Shown: one piece after another, positions 35,721-43,845 of the stretch
How positions within the stretch are numbered: the first letter of the stretch is position 1
Layout: each line of letters opens with the position of its first letter
Source: Mucilaginibacter sp. dw_454
Lineage (GTDB): Bacteria > Bacteroidota > Bacteroidia > Sphingobacteriales > Sphingobacteriaceae
NCBI RefSeq assembly: GCF_018449775.1
Contig: NZ_JAAVVB010000002.1
Span: 310,001 to 374,000, forward strand
DNA length: 64,000 nucleotides
Reading direction: 5' to 3'
Program-made: the position numbers and the translations under genes
The notes under the pieces: generated by a model
The model's database searches: none
Told to the model about the DNA's origin: nothing
The model's input: only the letters and a program-made list of their open reading frames with translations

Positions 35721-36641
35721 ATGTCTCAGTTAAACGACGATCAGCAAATACGGCAGTTAGCCAATCTTGAACTCCTGGCCCGCCAGGTGGTTGAAGGTTT
35801 TATAACCGGCCTGCACCAAAGCCCGTTTCACGGTTTTTCGGTGGAGTTTGCAGAACATCGGCTGTACAACAACGGCGAGTCGGTAAAAAACATCGACTGG
35901 AAACTGATGGCCCGCACCGATAAGCTGTTTGTAAAGCAGTTTGAAGAGGAGACTAACCTGCGCTGTTATTTATTGCTGGATACCTCATCATCTATGAATT
36001 TCCCTGAAAAAGGGACCGATAAACTACAGTTTTCTATTAATGCTATCGCGTCGCTGATGTACCTGTTCAAAAAACAGCGCGATGCTTTTTCCTTGGGTCT
36101 TTTTTCAGATCAGCTGGATTGGCTTAGTCCCGTAAAATCGACTTCAGCACATTTATTTTACTTGTATGCCGAGCTACAGAAATTATACAATAATCCAAAG
36201 AAAAACACTACGACAAATATTACCAAAGTACTGCACCAGGTGGCCGACCAGGTTCACAAACGCTCGCTCGTGATTATTTTTAGCGACATGTTGGAGAATA
36301 ACCTCGATTCAGAAAAAATGAATGACTTGTTTGCCGCTATTCAGCACCTAAAATACAATAAGCACGAGGTGGTGATCTTTAACGTTACCGACAAACCCAA
36401 GGAGCACGATTTTAATTTTGATAATCGCCCGCATCATTTTATAGATATAGAGAGTGGCGAAGAGGTTAAGGTTCATCCAGGCAAAATCCGCGAAGCTTAT
36501 CAATCTGCCCTGCATAACTATAAGCATCAATTAGAGCTGAAGTGCGCGCAATACCATATTGACCTGGTAGATGCCGCTATAAGTGATGGTTATTATAATA
36601 TCCTTAAATCATATTTGATCAAGCGAAACAGCATGGTATAA
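35721..36641 (+). CDS. DUF58 domain protein with vWA-like MIDAS
   Basis: A 306-residue protein. The N-terminal part has the DUF58 signature SVEFAEHRLYNNGESVKNIDW (40-60) and W-K-x-MARTDKLFVKQFEEE; the following von Willebrand A-like fold has the metal-site motif DTSSS (D87, S89, S91) and a later LVIIFSDML strand. DUF58 proteins usually sit beside MoxR AAA+ ATPases and vWA proteins; here neither is adjacent, which is unusual. No membrane segment is seen. A chaperone or assembly role with a MoxR partner elsewhere is inferred from the family, not shown. Confidence 0.85.
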   Translation: MSQLNDDQQIRQLANLELLARQVVEGFITGLHQSPFHGFSVEFAEHRLYNNGESVKNIDWKLMARTDKLFVKQFEEETNLRCYLLLDTSSSMNFPEKGTDKLQFSINAIASLMYLFKKQRDAFSLGLFSDQLDWLSPVKSTSAHLFYLYAELQKLYNNPKKNTTTNITKVLHQVADQVHKRSLVIIFSDMLENNLDSEKMNDLFAAIQHLKYNKHEVVIFNVTDKPKEHDFNFDNRPHHFIDIESGEEVKVHPGKIREAYQSALHNYKHQLELKCAQYHIDLVDAAISDGYYNILKSYLIKRNSMV

Positions 36642-36756
36642 AACCATTTATGCCTGAGCCTGATAAATAAACCTGTTTTTCGCGCTAAAAAAGCAAATTA
36701 GCCAAATCAATTTGAGCATGCGTGTGTTAAAACATTGAACCCACTTAATACAATTT

Positions 36757-38319
36757 ATGAAGTTATCTGTTGAACGAAAGCCGGTAAGAGTTAATCCAGA
36801 TCCCAAACGTGTTATTGCAAGATTCTTTTTCAACGGTAATGACCGCGCCAAAGAAGTCCTTGAGCGCGTTATCAGCATCAGCGAAGAAGAGGCGTTCAGC
36901 ATCATATCGCCGTTGTTACAGGAGTACTCTAAACGGCACCGTAATATTACCCGCGTACTCAATCGCCACTGCAGCAAACTAAAGCCTTTCTTTTCAGAAT
37001 TGAATATAGATTACGATACACTTACTGTTTATCGCAAACTATTGATAGGCTCTTATTTCACGCACGAGTATTCTATCGAGTCGGCGGCATTTTTTAACCC
37101 GTCGATAGTACAGGACCCGGATCAAACCGAGCTAACCGAAGGCGAACGCCGCGTGATCATGAGCTTCAGGGCAGTGGGCGAGGGGCACATTTCTTCAATT
37201 ACCTTCCGCCGCGCGCTCATCGACAAAAATAATAATATCACCGTTTTACCGGCCGGTAATTATATTGACGAAGCCGAAATTGTGCGTAACGCGGTGTATA
37301 ATAAGAAGTTGTTTTTTGACAAAGCAGCCATCACGCAGATCAATATTGATGTGCTGCATGAGCTGGAATCAAAATTAGATCATCACTTTGAATACTCTAA
37401 CCTGCGCCGCATCATTCTTGATTCGCAGAAGCTGCAGGAAAGTGATATGAAGAAACTGGAGTACGATAAAGTACTTTGGCTGGCCGATTCTTACTACGAG
37501 ATCGTTTTCTCGCTGGATACTGATATATCTGACCGGGTGATCTTCCCGATATCAGAATATGAGCGCAAAGGTATTGAGGACGCGCGTTTTGTGGAGTTTA
37601 TAAATGAGGATGGCAGCTGCGTTTATTACGCCACCTATACCGCTTACGATGGTGCATTGATTATGCCAAAACTATTGCAGACCAACGATTTTTATAACTT
37701 CAAGATCATGCCATTATACGGCGACGGTGCGCAGAATAAAAACCTGGCGCTCTTCCCTCGCAAAGTTAACGGCAAATATGTTATGATATCGCGTATTGAT
37801 GGTTGCAACAACTACATCATGTACTCGGACAAGATCAATATCTGGGAGAAACCAATCTTGCTGCAAAAACCCAAATTTAGCTGGGAATTTGTACAAATAG
37901 GTAACTGCGGCTCACCAATTGAAACCAAACATGGCTGGATAGTGATTACACATGGTGTGGGCCCAATGCGTCGTTATGTGTTAGGCGCAAGCTTGCTGAA
38001 GCTAGATGACCCGGAAGTGGAAATCGGTCGCCTAAAAGAGCCTATCCTGATCCCAAACAGCGACGAGCGCGAAGGTTATGTACCAAACGTAATTTATTCA
38101 TGTGGATCAATCATCAACAATAATAAACTGATCATTCCTTACGGATTGTCTGATTACTCGACCTCGTTTGCCGAGATTGATCTTGATGAGCTGATTGCCA
38201 AATTTAAAGAGGATGGTGCTGTAGTGATCGAAGACCGAAAAGAGATGAAGAAAGTAAACAAAGAAAAAGCCGCTAAAGAAAAAGCGGATGCTCTGCTAAA
38301 TAATAAAGCCATTTACTAA
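36757..38319 (+). CDS. Glycoside hydrolase family 130 protein (mannoside phosphorylase/mannosidase-like)
   Basis: A 520-residue five-bladed beta-propeller enzyme of GH130, a family acting on beta-mannosides by phosphorolysis or hydrolysis. The family pattern is clear in the C-terminal half: ISRIDGCNNYIMYSD (with the candidate catalytic aspartate), QIGNCGSPIETKHGWIVITH, the YVLGASLLKLDDPE block, EGYVPNVIYSCGSI, and IPYGLSDYSTSFAEIDLDEL. About 160 N-terminal residues precede the propeller, longer than most GH130 enzymes. The tail is lysine-rich. Phosphorylase versus mannosidase cannot be separated by eye. It converges with two GT4 genes, suggesting synthesis and turnover of one mannose-containing glycan. 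Confidence 0.82.
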   Translation: MKLSVERKPVRVNPDPKRVIARFFFNGNDRAKEVLERVISISEEEAFSIISPLLQEYSKRHRNITRVLNRHCSKLKPFFSELNIDYDTLTVYRKLLIGSYFTHEYSIESAAFFNPSIVQDPDQTELTEGERRVIMSFRAVGEGHISSITFRRALIDKNNNITVLPAGNYIDEAEIVRNAVYNKKLFFDKAAITQINIDVLHELESKLDHHFEYSNLRRIILDSQKLQESDMKKLEYDKVLWLADSYYEIVFSLDTDISDRVIFPISEYERKGIEDARFVEFINEDGSCVYYATYTAYDGALIMPKLLQTNDFYNFKIMPLYGDGAQNKNLALFPRKVNGKYVMISRIDGCNNYIMYSDKINIWEKPILLQKPKFSWEFVQIGNCGSPIETKHGWIVITHGVGPMRRYVLGASLLKLDDPEVEIGRLKEPILIPNSDEREGYVPNVIYSCGSIINNNKLIIPYGLSDYSTSFAEIDLDELIAKFKEDGAVVIEDRKEMKKVNKEKAAKEKADALLNNKAIY

Positions 38320-38321
38320 GC

Positions 38322-38357
38322 AAAAAGCCGAAGCATTTATTTTGCTTCGGCTTTTTT
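38322..38357 (+). terminator. Intrinsic terminator after the GH130 gene
   Basis: AAAAAGCCGAAGCA pairs with TGCTTCGGCTTTTT around a 7-nt loop, directly after the stop codon. Confidence 0.88.
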
Positions 38358-38382
38358 GTTTGTTGTGAGTTTCTAAAGTGGG

Positions 38383-38453
38383 TGTCATCCTGAGCCCGTC
38401 GAAGGATGAGCGTTGGGCCTTACCCGCTATGCTTCGACGGGCTCAGCATGACA
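38383..38453. repeat. Palindromic repeat, family C
   Basis: TGTCATCCTGAGCCCGTCGA at the left pairs with TCGACGGGCTCAGCATGACA at the right. It lies between the two convergent operons. Confidence 0.8.
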
Positions 38454-38465
38454 ACGCTTCTTGGT

Positions 38466-39473
38466 TTATTTTTCCAATATCTGTTGATACAATCTAAAAT
38501 AATCACCAGCCATTTTCTCTGTCGAAAATTGTGAAGACGCCCAATCGAGGCAAGTTTTGCGATTAATGTTTTTTAATTCGTCTACTACTTCAACCGCTTC
38601 ATCAACGGTGTTGACCAGAAAGCCTGTTTCGTTATCTTTGATCAATTCCGGCATAGAGCCTTTATTAAAAGCGATAACCGGCGTACCGCAAAGCATCGAT
38701 TCGGCTACACTTAAACCAAATGGCTCGGCGAAGTTGATAGGATGTAAAAGGGCGATGGCATTGCCCAAAAGCGCATTGCGTTTTTCTGGCCCGGCGCTAC
38801 CAACGTAGGCTATATCCTCATCAAGCTGCGGTTCTATTTTCTCTTTAAAATAATTCTCGTCCTGGATAATACCTGCAATTAGCAGTTTACGCTTGCTTTT
38901 CCTGGCTATTTCAATCGCTTCGGCAGTGCCTTTGTCAGGATGGATGCGGCCGAAGTACAAAAGGTAATCTTGCGGCCTATCGTTAAATTCAAAGTCAGCA
39001 GTATTTAGGCCATTGTATACAGTGGCCAGGTAGTTTAGATCCGGGCTACGGTCGCTATTGCTTATCGATACATAATTATTGATATCGTTATATTTCTTAT
39101 AAACCGGGATGATCTGCTTGGATGAAAAACCATGTATGGTAGTAATCATCGGCGTCTTGATTAACCGCGAATAAGTAAGCGGTAAAAAGTCGAAATTGTT
39201 ATGAATGATATCGAACTGGCCGGCCTTTTCCATCAGGTTACTAATGTGCAGGCATTCCAGTACCTTGGCGTCGCGCCCGCGATCTTCCTCATAACCTTTT
39301 TCGCAGATCGATTCCAGTTTGCCGGCAGTAATAGAATCGCCGGTAGCGAACAGTGTAACCTCAACGCCTAGCTTAATCAGTCCTTCAGCAATATTTGACG
39401 ATACCTGCTCCCACGGCCCGTAATGCCTGGGCGGTGTGCGCCAGGCAACAGGTGATAAAACAGCAGCCTTCAT
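38466..39473 (-). CDS. Glycosyltransferase family 4 (GT-B)
   Basis: A 335-residue retaining glycosyltransferase. The C-terminal domain begins with YFGRIHPDKGT (173-183) and has the complete EX7E motif EPFGLSVAE (E250/E258). The N-terminal domain (LSPVAWRTPPRHYGPWEQ) has the glycine-rich acceptor loop seen in GT4 enzymes. It overlaps the preceding larger GT4 gene by 1 nt (stop and start share a base), so the two form a translationally coupled pair. With the convergent GH130 gene it may act on a mannose-containing glycan or glycoside; the substrate is unknown. Confidence 0.87.
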   Translation of the reverse strand: MKAAVLSPVAWRTPPRHYGPWEQVSSNIAEGLIKLGVEVTLFATGDSITAGKLESICEKGYEEDRGRDAKVLECLHISNLMEKAGQFDIIHNNFDFLPLTYSRLIKTPMITTIHGFSSKQIIPVYKKYNDINNYVSISNSDRSPDLNYLATVYNGLNTADFEFNDRPQDYLLYFGRIHPDKGTAEAIEIARKSKRKLLIAGIIQDENYFKEKIEPQLDEDIAYVGSAGPEKRNALLGNAIALLHPINFAEPFGLSVAESMLCGTPVIAFNKGSMPELIKDNETGFLVNTVDEAVEVVDELKNINRKTCLDWASSQFSTEKMAGDYFRLYQQILEK

Positions 39474-41752
39474 TATTTTGCGCCCACTAATTTTTGCGGA
39501 AAACGGTTGTATTCGTATTCCAGCTCAAATGCTTCTAACACAGTCAAGTGCGATATCAGGTAGGCCAGTGTACTTTCGGCGCCCTGGTTACGGTTAATGC
39601 CGGTTGGCAGTAAGCCATCGCAGCCACCTTTGGTTTCGTGATCATATAATGGGGCACGCAGGCTGTTTTCGCCCAGGAACCATTTATAGCACAAGAACAT
39701 TTTTTCGATATGCTCCGGTTTTCTGAAAATTTGATAAGCCTGGAAGTGCATCAGCACCATCGCCATCGTTTCAATAGCCTGCTGGTCATACAGCGGGAAT
39801 TTGCCACCGCGGGTATACCAACCTTCATTACCAACCGGCGTTAAATAGCCGGCTGATAAGGTAAGATTATCCAAAAAGTTCATGGTTTTTAAAGCCACTT
39901 CCTTAACACGCTCGTTGCCGGTTATTTGTGATGAGTGCAATAAAGCCAATGGCAGGATAGCGTTGTCGTAAGTCATGGTTTCTTCAAACCAATGCCAGTC
40001 GTCGGCGTGATTTGCATCGTAGGCGTCTATCAGCGGTGTAGTTAGCCTGATCATCTCGTTGGTCATGCCCTCATCAGTTGGATGCACTTCCAGGTACAAA
40101 GCTATACCGATAATAGTGTTGGCCATACCTCTTAAGTGTACCAATCGTTTGAAGTGAGGGAACGAAGCCTGAAAAATTTCGGTAGCAAACTCTTTGTATG
40201 AATTGCTGGAAGCTTTTGCTATCAAATAACCTAAACTCCAAACCGTACGGCCGAATGAATCCTCAGAACCAACGTCGTCCAGATACTGGCGACTAAAGCT
40301 CATAAAGTTGCGGAAGTTACCGTCGTCGGTTTGCATGTAGTGAATGTAACTCAGGTAAATTGGCAGCAATTCAAATGCTTCGCGACTGCCGCTACGTTTA
40401 TGAGCCATTAAGGCCATGATCAACGCACGGGCATTGTCATCTAAACAATAGCCTTCTTTCAGATTAGGGATACCGTATTTAGCATGTTGTACAATACCAG
40501 TGTCATCAGTTAAACGCAGCACGTGTGCCAGGCTGAACTTAGGCATGATTTCCGGATCGACGATGCTGTTTTTCAGGATCTTATCTCTAAAATCGTGCTC
40601 GTAGCTGGCCTCCTGCGCAACTCTGATAAACTCTGCACCAACAACCGGCCACCGTAAATGTAATCCATATTCGTATGCATTTTGGCGCATTTCATTGATA
40701 ACTCTTTCCTGATCTAACAGCTCGATAACTATATCGGCTAAAGCGTCAGAATTTTTGAAATCGAAAAGTCGACCACGGTTATGGTCCAGTAATTCTTGTG
40801 CATGCCAATATGGGGTTGATACCACTGCGGCACCCGAACCAACTGCATAAGATAAAGTTCCGCTGGTAATCTGGGCCTCGTTCAGATATGGCGTAACATA
40901 GATCTCGCAGGCAGATAGATATTGAATCAATTCTTCCTCGACTACAAACTTATTGATAAACGCCAGGTTTTGCGCTACGCCCAATTGGTTAGCTAAAGTT
41001 TTTAAGTGATCGCGATATTCCTCGCCCGAGTTTTTGATAACGCCCGGGTGGGTATTACCCAATACCACATACATAACATCCGGATGGTCTTTAACAATCC
41101 GCGGCAACGCACGTACTACGGTTTCTAAACCTTTGTTACGGCTTATCAAACCGAAGGTCAATAATACGCGACGATTTTTAAACGGCGTTAAGTTTTTAAC
41201 CGGGTTGTCTTCCGGTGCTTCCACGTCAGGTACGCCATGCTCAATGATCTGTATTTTGTCGGCAGGTATATCATATATGTTGATCAAGAATTCTACCGCA
41301 CGCTGGCTCATTACAATGATCTTGGATGATTGCTCAGCTATCTCGCGAATAATAACGCGTTGTACGTAACTCGGATCTTTTAAAATAGTATGTAATATAG
41401 AGATCAATGGTTTTTCTAAACGATTGATCAATGGCAGAATGTAGATGCCGCTTTCGCCACCATAAATACCAAACTCATGCTCCAATATTACTGCATCGGC
41501 CGTACTGGTATTGATATAATTTGCTGCGCGGATATAGTCTTTTTGGTGATTTTGACGGATGATATATTTAACTTCTTCAGGATATTCGTATTGATGTACA
41601 TCTTCAGAATCATTCAGTGCAACTACAAAATCGCCTTTTAGCAAGCCGCTGCGCTCCGGAAAATTTGAGCCAATGGCCCGCATCAGGTTTTGATTAAAAG
41701 TAGCAATTCCGCATTCTCGGGGTGGGTAGGTTGATATATAAGCTATTTTCAT
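39473..41752 (-). CDS. GT4 glycosyltransferase fused to an alpha/alpha-toroid domain
   Basis: A 759-residue two-domain protein with ATG at 41752 (MKIAYISTYPPRECGIATF). Residues 1 to about 395 are a GT-B GT4 module (GLISRNKGLETVVRALP; then PYLNEAQITSGTLSYAVGSG, whose NEAQxTSG element is typical of one GT4 branch). Residues about 410-759 are an all-helical domain with repeated W/Y-rich helices and the motifs DDNARALIMALMAH, YDQQAIETMAM and NQGAESTLAYL, resembling (alpha/alpha)6 toroids of glycosidases and epimerases. The fusion suggests both making and modifying a sugar linkage in one polypeptide. It is first in a two-gene operon with the GT4 at 38466. Function is not assigned. Confidence 0.8.
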   Translation of the reverse strand: MKIAYISTYPPRECGIATFNQNLMRAIGSNFPERSGLLKGDFVVALNDSEDVHQYEYPEEVKYIIRQNHQKDYIRAANYINTSTADAVILEHEFGIYGGESGIYILPLINRLEKPLISILHTILKDPSYVQRVIIREIAEQSSKIIVMSQRAVEFLINIYDIPADKIQIIEHGVPDVEAPEDNPVKNLTPFKNRRVLLTFGLISRNKGLETVVRALPRIVKDHPDVMYVVLGNTHPGVIKNSGEEYRDHLKTLANQLGVAQNLAFINKFVVEEELIQYLSACEIYVTPYLNEAQITSGTLSYAVGSGAAVVSTPYWHAQELLDHNRGRLFDFKNSDALADIVIELLDQERVINEMRQNAYEYGLHLRWPVVGAEFIRVAQEASYEHDFRDKILKNSIVDPEIMPKFSLAHVLRLTDDTGIVQHAKYGIPNLKEGYCLDDNARALIMALMAHKRSGSREAFELLPIYLSYIHYMQTDDGNFRNFMSFSRQYLDDVGSEDSFGRTVWSLGYLIAKASSNSYKEFATEIFQASFPHFKRLVHLRGMANTIIGIALYLEVHPTDEGMTNEMIRLTTPLIDAYDANHADDWHWFEETMTYDNAILPLALLHSSQITGNERVKEVALKTMNFLDNLTLSAGYLTPVGNEGWYTRGGKFPLYDQQAIETMAMVLMHFQAYQIFRKPEHIEKMFLCYKWFLGENSLRAPLYDHETKGGCDGLLPTGINRNQGAESTLAYLISHLTVLEAFELEYEYNRFPQKLVGAK

Positions 41753-41841
41753 GTTTTTTGGTAGTATTGTAGATCTGGTCATGGGTCAGTATGTTTTTCC
41801 TGCGAAATATTTCTATAGTGACTAAAAAAGAGTGCACTTGT

Positions 41842-41861
41842 GCCGTTAAAAACGGCTTTTT
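41842..41861. other. Hairpin upstream of the GT4 operon
   Basis: GCCGTT-AAA-AACGGC followed by TTTTTATT reads as an intrinsic terminator on the plus strand, though no plus-strand gene precedes it. On the minus strand it would sit in the leader of the GT4-toroid gene, inside a wider pair (AGTGCA with TGCACT). It may be a leader structure or chance. Confidence 0.4.
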
Positions 41862-41969
41862 ATTAGTTTAAATGCACTTTTCGGTAGTATGCCCTATATT
41901 TGCATAAACCATACCAAGAATTGTGGAAAACAGCTGTAATTATAGCTGGCAGGAAAATTTAACGCAGGC

Positions 41970-43157
41970 TTAACAATAGAAGCTAACAGCGTCAATAATT
42001 ACACCACAAGCTTTTTTAATCTCATCGGTAGTGATGATGAGGGGAGGAGCAATACGCATGGCGTTGTCGCAATGCAAAAACCAGTCGGTAATAACCCCAT
42101 TGGCAATGCATCGGTCAATAATTTTTTTGTTGATGTCGAAGTTTTCGAGTTCAACGGCCAGCATCAGGCCTTTGCCTCTTACTTCTTTTATGGCTGGATG
42201 AACAAGCAAGCTGCGCATCAACGCTTCTTTTTCGGCTACGGTATCTATCAGCTTTTCATCCAACAAAACCTCTAAAGCTGTCAGGCCCGCAGCGCAACAA
42301 ACCGGGTGACCGCCAAACGTAGTGATATGGCCCAGAATAGGATTTTCCTTTAAAGCGCTCATAATTTTGTTGGACGACACGAAAGCACCTACCGGCATAC
42401 CGCCGCCCAGCGCTTTAGCCAATAATAATATATCAGGAACAATATCAAAATGCTCAAAAGCGAAGAGCTTACCCGTACGGCCCATAGCGGCCTGAATCTC
42501 GTCCAGGATCAGTAAGGTGCCGGTTTCGTCGCAGCGTTTGCGCAGGGCTTGCATATAGGCGTAATCAGGTACGCGGATACCGGCCTCGCCTTGTACTGTT
42601 TCGATGATTACACAAGCGGTTTGGTCGGTGATTAAACTTAAATCATCAATGTTATTGAATTGGATAAAGCCAACGCCGGGCAACAAAGGGCGATACGCTT
42701 GTTTAAAATCCTCATTACCCATTACACTTAAAGCGCCGTGGGTGCTGCCATGATAAGAGTTTTTACAAGCGATAATTTGTTGGCGACCGGTGTAACGTTT
42801 GGCCAGTTTTAATGCTCCCTCAACTGCTTCGGCGCCTGAATTTACAAAGTATACCGATTGCAGGTTACCGGGTAATATAGACGTCAATTTCTCGGCAAAG
42901 CGCACTTGTGGGGTTTGCACATATTCGCCATAAACCATCAGGTGCATGTATTTGTCTACCTGGTCTTTGATTGCCCGGATAACTTTTGGATTACTGTGCC
43001 CCAGGTTACTTACACCGATACCAGAGATCAGGTCGATATAGCCTTTACCGGCCGAGTCATACAAATGCACACCTTCGGCCCGCTCAAATTCAAGCAGCAG
43101 CGGGAAATCGGTCGTTTGCGCGTTGTTGGCTAAAAATAACTGGCGAAGGGTTAACAT
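41970..43157 (-). CDS. Class III PLP aminotransferase (acetylornithine/ornithine-like)
   Basis: A class III aminotransferase of 395 residues when started at ATG 43157 (MLTLRQLFLANN); the in-frame ATG three codons upstream would overlap the -7 box. Family motifs are YFVNSGAEAVEGALKLAKRY, the aspartate that pairs with the PLP ring (D219 in LILDEIQAAMGRTG), and the PLP lysine K248 in LLAKALGGGMPVGAF. It resembles ArgD/ornithine-type enzymes and is the right length, but the natural amine is uncertain; succinylornithine or other omega-amino substrates are possible. No arginine genes are adjacent. Confidence 0.85.
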   Translation of the reverse strand: MLTLRQLFLANNAQTTDFPLLLEFERAEGVHLYDSAGKGYIDLISGIGVSNLGHSNPKVIRAIKDQVDKYMHLMVYGEYVQTPQVRFAEKLTSILPGNLQSVYFVNSGAEAVEGALKLAKRYTGRQQIIACKNSYHGSTHGALSVMGNEDFKQAYRPLLPGVGFIQFNNIDDLSLITDQTACVIIETVQGEAGIRVPDYAYMQALRKRCDETGTLLILDEIQAAMGRTGKLFAFEHFDIVPDILLLAKALGGGMPVGAFVSSNKIMSALKENPILGHITTFGGHPVCCAAGLTALEVLLDEKLIDTVAEKEALMRSLLVHPAIKEVRGKGLMLAVELENFDINKKIIDRCIANGVITDWFLHCDNAMRIAPPLIITTDEIKKACGVIIDAVSFYC

Positions 43158-43163
43158 ATCGCC

Positions 43164-43171
43164 CAAAAATA
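43164..43171 (-). promoter_or_regulatory. Putative -7 box of the aminotransferase gene
   Basis: On the minus strand it reads TATTTTTG. It lies 6 nt upstream of the ATG at 43157, implying a leaderless transcript and favouring that start over the one at 43166. Confidence 0.5.
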
Positions 43172-43209
43172 CGAAATGAAAGTAGCTTGGTTTGATAAAT
43201 AAACAGAAA

Positions 43210-43304
43210 TGTCATATCGAGCATAGCGAGATATCTATACGCGAGTTCGATCGACGCTTAGCGTGTGTATAGATCTCTCACTCGTACCTCGTTTCGAGAT
43301 GACA
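43210..43304. repeat. Palindromic repeat, family B
   Basis: TGTCATATCGAGC and CGAGATGACA ends with inner GATATCTATACGCG and GTGTGTATAGATCTC arms. It lies upstream of the aminotransferase gene. Confidence 0.8.
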
Positions 43305-43347
43305 TTTTTATTAAAAGACAGGTGTATTAAAGACGGCGGTTGCCGAA

Positions 43348-43836
43348 TTATCTCGGTTTATTAGGATTTTGTTCGTGTAACTTACGTACCAGTTCATCGT
43401 TAAACTCGCGCTCGGCTTTTAAAAGCTGGCCCACCTTCTCCGGTGGCAGTACTTTCATAAACTCTTCGTTGTAATGTTTGCGGATCTCTACGAGTTGACT
43501 ATCGTAATCCAAATCTTTTTTTACTTGTTCGGCACCATTAGCCTGCGAGTCGGTAGTGTTCAAACGTTTTAAGCGTCTAACCTCAATCAGGTCATTTTGA
43601 TATTGGCGATATAGCGGCCAAAACCTGGTAGCCTGATCGCGCGTTAAATTTAATTGCTGACTGATGAATGACTCTTTAACTACCTGTATGCGGCGCATAC
43701 CCGGATTGGCCGGCCGGGCTGCTCTGAAGAGTTGGTTTTGCTGACGCATTTCCGCGTGTATGCCTTGCGAATAACCTGTATAGCTAACGACTGAAAGTAA
43801 TAATATAACAAAAATGTGCTTACACAAGATATTCAT
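43348..43836 (-). CDS. Spy/CpxP-like periplasmic protein of an ECF-sigma operon
   Basis: A 162-residue protein with a signal peptide (about 1-23, ending GYSQ) and an all-helical mature region. It contains the motif FWPLYRQYQNDLIEVRRLKR with the preceding LNLTRDQATRF, a pattern shared with proteins in Bacteroidota annotated as sensors of ECF-type sigma factors and related to the Spy/CpxP LTxxQ fold. It is third in a leftward set: sigma factor, membrane anti-sigma-like protein, this protein. A periplasmic sensing or chaperone role in that stress circuit is inferred. It lies 9 nt after the anti-sigma-like gene. Confidence 0.78.
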   Translation of the reverse strand: MNILCKHIFVILLLSVVSYTGYSQGIHAEMRQQNQLFRAARPANPGMRRIQVVKESFISQQLNLTRDQATRFWPLYRQYQNDLIEVRRLKRLNTTDSQANGAEQVKKDLDYDSQLVEIRKHYNEEFMKVLPPEKVGQLLKAEREFNDELVRKLHEQNPNKPR

Positions 43837-43845
43837 TGCTTATTA

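Noticed and set aside
41895..41902. TATATTTG on the plus strand as a promoter
   Set aside because: No -33 TTG at 19-21 nt and no plus-strand gene or conserved RNA follows; listed only as part of a finding.
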